Assembly: GCA_013076295.1 (NCBI GenBank)
Contig: RQOL01000618.1
Span: 3,286,001-3,350,000 of the forward strand
Source of the DNA: Sanderia malayensis
Taxonomy: Eukaryota; Cnidaria; Scyphozoa; Semaeostomeae; Pelagiidae
Length of the DNA: 64,000 nucleotides
Direction of reading: 5' to 3'
In this document: in pieces, positions 59,440 through 64,000 of the stretch
Numbering within the stretch: position 1 is the first letter of the stretch
Layout: each line of letters opens with the position of its first letter
Program-made: the position numbers and the translations under genes
The notes under the pieces: generated by a model
What the model was told of the DNA's origin: nothing
Databases searched by the model: none
What the model saw: only the letters and a program-made list of their open reading frames with translations

Positions 59440-60540
59440 TTAGTTAATTAGGTTGACCATGCTTGTAGTTGGCGTGATGGCACCATCTTTAACCGAAGAA
59501 ACAATGCTATCATTGCTTCCAGATGTTTTGATTCTGTTGCTGATAACAAACGTTGATAGCTGAATGGAACTTGTGGATGGGGTAAGCGTGGTGTCATATT
59601 TCTTCGACCTGGTTATGCCGAGTTTGCTCCGGAGCAATTTTCGCACTGCGTCATTTTTGTAGATGAAAATGGCGGCGTTCAAGAACGAGTTTAAATAGAC
59701 GAAAAGATACGTGAGGTAAATCGAGAAAGCAAGAGCCGGGGATAGTTGTTGCTGTTTCATTTGAACCCGATAGAAAGCCATCATGCCGACGCAAACATAC
59801 GGGACGTAGCACAAGAAAACTGCTCCAAGAATAAGAACAATTGTTACGATCATGCTCATGGCATAACTCGGAGCAGCTGGTCTCATTTTCTTGCTCCTCG
59901 GACTTGAAGGTGAGGCTACGGTGGTTCTCAAGCCTTTGGTTCGCTTCAAGTGTTGCTTGACTTTATAGTAGGCTTGGCAGTAAGCGGTGTAAATTGTCAT
60001 GATGGCTGCCAGGTCGATGAGAAGAATGGACATATTCAGCCATTGGAAGACATCGTATATTGTTGACAGCGTGTAGCCAGCGGCAATTGCCAGTGCTGCA
60101 AAGCCACAAAGTATAAGCGTAAGTACAGCGCGTCGCTTTGTTACAATGGAGTCGTACTTTTGCAAGTACTTCATGTGAATGTAGCGATCAATACCAATCA
60201 CCACAATGACGAAGCCGGAGAAATGTCCGAATAGAAATGTCAGAAACTGTGCACTCATCTCCACGTAACACGCGTGTTCGTGTCTGTACACTGTGAATAA
60301 CACGGCGATTAGCGACTGGACAATCGTGGCTATACAGCAGTCTGACACGCACAAGCACATGAATAGATTATTCACGACAGAACCTAGCTGGCGTGTCTTG
60401 GACAGGCTGTAGAGCAGTGCAATGTTTGTGGCAAGCGTGCATGGTATCATGATGAAATTCAGCACTGCTATGACTGCATGCATGTTGCTTGGAATTACGA
60501 GCCTGCCAATAAAAGCGTTATCACAAGACGCAGACAACAT
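59440..60540 (-). CDS. Atypical rhodopsin-like GPCR 2
   Basis: Intronless, 366 aa from the ATG at 60540; an in-frame TTG extension upstream is rejected. Seven hydrophobic segments, CVSD in TM2, Cys before TM3, intact DRY (GIDRYIHMKY), CYVPY in TM6 and NSFLNAAIF in place of NPxxY. The long third loop has basic residues and PSSPRSKK; the tail is Ser/Thr-rich (possible kinase sites). It is paralogous to 52146-53150 but keeps DRY where that one has ERL. The two 3' ends face each other across the retrotransposon, an inverted duplicate pair. Confidence 0.82.
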   Translation of the reverse strand: MLSASCDNAFIGRLVIPSNMHAVIAVLNFIMIPCTLATNIALLYSLSKTRQLGSVVNNLFMCLCVSDCCIATIVQSLIAVLFTVYRHEHACYVEMSAQFLTFLFGHFSGFVIVVIGIDRYIHMKYLQKYDSIVTKRRAVLTLILCGFAALAIAAGYTLSTIYDVFQWLNMSILLIDLAAIMTIYTAYCQAYYKVKQHLKRTKGLRTTVASPSSPRSKKMRPAAPSYAMSMIVTIVLILGAVFLCYVPYVCVGMMAFYRVQMKQQQLSPALAFSIYLTYLFVYLNSFLNAAIFIYKNDAVRKLLRSKLGITRSKKYDTTLTPSTSSIQLSTFVISNRIKTSGSNDSIVSSVKDGAITPTTSMVNLIN

Positions 60541-61023
60541 TCTCCGTGACCCAAAGACTTGCAACAAAACGGTCAGTTGTGATGTTTATTCTTGCTGAGT
60601 TAATTTGAAGAATACGATTTTCTTTTCGAAGCAAACTTGTTGGTTTTACCTGCTGCAATTAGGGCAGGACAGCGAAGCAATAGAAAAGGTTTATTTCCGT
60701 GTTTTCATCATGAACATTATTTCACAGCTGTCTTGCTGTGCAAAAAGTATGGACACAAGTTCGAGTTCACAGTCGAGACATGTTTACGTCACTCACGCAT
60801 TTTCCAGTCGGAGGTATGAAGTATGCTCCTAAGTAAGGCAGAGATAATCGGCTGACGCAATTAGCTCTTTTTGGTGCATACTCGACAATCTTTTATATCG
60901 GATATGGGAGGAGTTACCTACCTGGCAAAGCAAGCGGAGTTGTAAAACTTCAGACCGAATTTTGTTCAATTTGTACTAAAATTACTGCGTATATATCATA
61001 ACAGCTGAAACAGTTAAGGAATA
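60541..61023. promoter_or_regulatory. Divergent intergenic region, GPCR 2 and sorting nexin
   Basis: About 480 bp between two divergent start codons, so both promoters must lie here. No strong motif recognised; two overlapping short ORFs (60605-60832) look non-coding. Confidence 0.4.
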
Positions 61024-63875
61024 ATGAGTGAAGATTATAACCCGTTTCTTGACCACGATGAAGATATAGTGGCCGACTATGGCAATGAAGAAGGGTTCAC
61101 TCACGTTGACCCGAGCAGTAATGTTGCGCCAGTAGTAAGTCGGGATTCTCATAATGGTTTGACCAATTCGGCAAGAACCGGAAAAGATACTTCAATTGAC
61201 AAAGTAAGTGTATAAAAATATTTGGTCGTTGTTGAGTATGGATTAATATATATTGGATGCTCAAATTGAGACTGAGAAAATAGCTATAGTGTTTGATTTG
61301 CCGTAGGGCCTAAATGAAATCAAAGTCACATGAGTTTTTTCTTTTCATGAAAACATAATTTTGTTTTGGGGCTGTTTGGTTTGAGTGATATGTGAAATAC
61401 TTCGTGCATGAATATTCCAATGCTAAGAATGAAACTATATAGCTTAATGCAGTTAACAAATATCTCATAAATCTCGGTATGTTTGTGAATTTACTTTATA
61501 CTAATTCAGCAGTTGACTGGTACTTGCTTTTTGATTATATAATCCCTTGACCAAAGATGTCACGGCAGAAAAGATACGATTTCAATTGCTCCCCAAAGTA
61601 TTAGCCATAGTAAATATATATATTCAGGCAAATGGCAAGTTCAAATAATACACTTTGAAGAGCATTTTTCATACAGCATTGATAATTTTATTAATTTTTG
61701 TTAATTTGTTAATTTGTTAAGTGAAATTTGTTAATTGTTAAGATAAGCAATCTCAATTTTAGGAAGATTCACCTGCAGCTGTTATTCAGCCAGAACAGAA
61801 GTACACATCTCTGGATGAGCATGCTTCGTCAATGATGAGCTCAGTATCAATTGAAGAGGACAAAGAGCGGTTTGCTGCATTGCTTGGCAGCGACGAATCA
61901 CAGAGTTCAAGCCTCAGAGACCTGTTTGTCAAAGTAGATAAGCCAGAGAAGCATGTGGAGGGATATGTGACATATAACGTGAAAACGAGGGTATGCTATA
62001 AGGCATTTTGGGAAGATCTTTTCACTGAGTACAAGTGAAAGTTATTTGTTTTAGTTACTGTTTCGCGGAAGGATGAAACTAGCCTTGGACAATGCAATTG
62101 AGAATCAATGACCATGGCTTAGGTTGTTTAATAAACAATAAGTTCAATTGTGTTTACGTTTTTAGACTTCAAGACCTGATTATGAACACCCAGAATACAA
62201 TGTTCAGAGAAGATATAATGATTTCATTTGGCTCAGAGAAAAATTGGAGGAATCGTGTCCAACTCATGTTATTCCAGTAAGTAAAACTTTATCTTTCTTG
62301 GCAGAAAAGTGGGAAAAATCTTTTATTTTTGTTTCTACAATTGATGTTTTTAATAATCTATTCACCCAGCCGTTGCCAGAGAAGTTTGCATTCAGCAAAC
62401 ACTTTGACAGATTCCAGCCGGACTTTCTGAAGACAAGACAAAAGGCATTGGACAAATTTCTGAACAGAATTGCAGAACATCCGGTTATTTCATTCAATGA
62501 ATATCTACAGAAGTTCCTGACTGCAAAAGCCTGGGTATGTCTAAAGCTCCTCAGATTCATACTTGTATTGTAAATTCAATTGTAAAGGCTCTATTGAGTC
62601 CCTTCTCTGTTGAGCCACCTCTAATAAGCCCCCCTCTAATTGGCCTTTGCTTCAAAGCAAGATTTCGAGTTAGGCTTGCCCCTTCTCTATTGAGCCTCCC
62701 TTTAATAAGCCCCCCTCTAATTGGCCTTTGCTTCAAAGCAAGATTTTGGGTTAGGTTTGCCTCTTCTCTATTGAGCCTCCCTTTAATAAGCCCCCTTTAA
62801 TTGGCCTGTGCTTCAAAGCAAGATTTTGAGTTATGTTTCCCCCTTCTCTATCCAGCCTCTCTTGTTTTTGAAATTGTGAACAATGTTGAAATTGATGAAT
62901 TATCATCATCATCCTCATTGTGATCATCATTGTAATTATTAATATTAATCATTAGGAAATGACTTCAGCCAGGAAGCAATCAACCAGTGCGATCAGCAAG
63001 CTGAGTGGATCAATGAAAACTGCTGCCACATCACTAATGTTTAAGAACAGAGATTCAGAGTTTGACCATGCCATGCAATTCAATGCGAGTTTTCAGAAGA
63101 AGATGCAAACATTTGGCATGCTGTCAGAAGAGATTGCAAAGGAGAGATTCTGTGAGTTGTTACATGGAGCTTTAATTGTCTCATGAGATGCAAGCCTGAT
63201 ATAGGAAACCTCCATGTGTAAATAGTTCATTGTGTCAAAGAGCTTGTCAGCCAGAGGCAACATTCTATGATAGTTGAAGATGGGATGCTAAATGCTTATG
63301 TTGTTATATTGAGATTTTCTTTTTATCCGATTTATGATACATTAAGGCCCCTCATATGAGAATCAATTAATGAAAATCCTCCAGTATGATATTTTTTCTG
63401 AAAACAATAGAAGAAACAATAGCCCATTGTTTTTGGACAGTAAAAGAAACAATAGCCCATTGTTTTTGGACAGTAAAAGAAACAATAGCCCATTGTTTTT
63501 GGACAGTAAAAGAAACAATAGCCCATTGTTTTTGGGTGATAGAAGAAACAATAGCCCATTGTTTTTGGGTGATAGAAGAAACAATAGCCCATTGTTTTTG
63601 AACAACAGGTTGGATGCAAAATTTGCAGGTTCTTTTATGTGGGTTTGATTGTACTGAATTGTATGAAAACCATGAGTAATGCTGGTTTAAAATAAAACTA
63701 TTTCTATGACTAGTTGATAAAGTAAGTCTTTTGTTGATTTATAGATTTACTTGAGGATCTGGAAGAGAATGCATCTGCCCTTCACCTTTGGTCTGATTCT
63801 GAAAATAAGCTTGCAACTCCGTTGAAAGCAACTGCATTTGCTGTTGACAAAAATGTGGAAGCATTAAAGTCAATC
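61024..63875 (+). CDS. Sorting nexin, SNX7/SNX30 type (5' part, runs off the window)
   Basis: Six exons near 61024-61203, 61763-61990, 62166-62276, 62370-62534, 62956-63151 and 63746-63875, all phase-consistent; the last ends at a GTAAGA donor, so the gene continues. An acidic N-terminus ([14 protein letters not shown]) is followed by a PX domain: [39 protein letters not shown], then FLNRIAEHP. The start of a helical BAR region follows ([35 protein letters not shown]). PX domains bind phosphoinositides on endosomes, and PX-BAR nexins of this group act with SNX4-like partners in recycling and autophagy traffic. The SNX7/30 choice rests on motif wording; SNX4 is less likely. Confidence 0.85.
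62600..62840. repeat. Three ~80-bp tandem repeats in SNX intron 4
   Basis: TGGCCTTTGCTTCAAAGCAA recurs at 62641, 62722 and (variant) 62802, with CCTCCCTTTAATAAGCCCCC between. The CCTCCCTTTAATAAGCC wording is shared with the region near 37.78 kb. Confidence 0.8.
63397..63606. repeat. ~33-bp hairpin minisatellite in SNX intron 5
   Basis: Six units of AAGAAACAATAGCCCATTGTTTTTGG type. Each unit has the self-complementary AACAATAG..CATTGTT core, so the array can form a row of small hairpins. The right flank (TGCAAAATTTGCAGGTTCTT) matches the element at 38356-38535. ORFs on both strands are repeat artefacts. Confidence 0.8.
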
Positions 63876-64000
63876 GTAAGACGCTACCCTCACTTTGAGT
63901 TTTTACATTGAACTTCTACTTCTGCACTTCTATAATGTCTGGCGCTTGCAAGCCTCATTTGGAGACTCTTTTCGAGGAGAGGCTACAAATTTATGATGAG

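Noticed and set aside
63397..63606. CRISPR-like array because of regular ~33-bp repeats
   Set aside because: The repeats abut with no variable spacers, and the locus is an intron in an animal genome.

Overview
This is eukaryotic, almost certainly animal, DNA. It is AT-rich, with multi-exon genes, short GT-AG introns of roughly 100-700 bp, metazoan domain families (F5/8C, Ig, FN3, receptor tyrosine phosphatase, CUB, C2H2, rhodopsin-type GPCR, sorting nexin), a BEL/Pao retrotransposon and TTAGGG-type repeats. Intronless GPCRs and a PC-esterase/NXPE gene would suit a cnidarian-like or other invertebrate genome, but the species cannot be fixed from the sequence. Exon limits were read by eye from splice sites and reading phase and may be off by a base or two.

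Region 1 (1-35.9 kb) is a tandemly duplicated two-gene module. The complete copy (B) has a giant receptor gene on the minus strand (about 51 coding exons, 32554 down to 11320, ~2,725 aa). It encodes a signal peptide, five F5/8C (discoidin) domains, one Ig-like domain, ten FN3 domains, a transmembrane helix and two tandem PTP domains. Its start lies only 177 bp from the start of a divergent plus-strand gene for a membrane-anchored PPN1/ASM-like metallophosphoesterase (32732-35413). The left copy (A) repeats the first 13 receptor exons (90-8919) and the first two phosphoesterase exons (9108-10603). Copy A is damaged: a 2.98-kb foldback transposon splits the third F5/8C domain, a 389-bp MITE splits the phosphoesterase, and the phosphoesterase is cut off at a sharp breakpoint. 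In copy B both PTP domains keep the Cys-X5-Arg loop but have lost the WPD aspartate and other recognition residues, so the receptor is probably a pseudophosphatase or has altered chemistry. One receptor intron holds a 2.6-kb satellite of ~143-bp monomers containing CCCTAA repeats.

Region 2 (35.9-47.5 kb) has an intronless NXPE/PC-esterase gene (minus), an orphan coding-like fragment, an eight-finger C2H2 protein (minus), a two-CUB single-pass membrane protein (plus) and a complete nine-exon uroporphyrinogen decarboxylase (minus).

Region 3 (47.5-61 kb) has a second telomere-like satellite cluster, then two paralogous intronless atypical GPCRs. Between them lies a BEL/Pao element with identical 299-bp LTRs but two frame breaks in pol. 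Region 4 (61-64 kb) is the 5' part of an SNX7/SNX30-type sorting nexin running off the right edge.

The window is rich in short inverted-repeat elements, several in more than one copy. The most unusual items are the F5/8C-Ig-FN3-PTP receptor paired head-to-head with a phosphoesterase, its doubly degenerate phosphatase domains, the foldback element in a coding exon, and the satellite/tRNA-like composite found at two loci.
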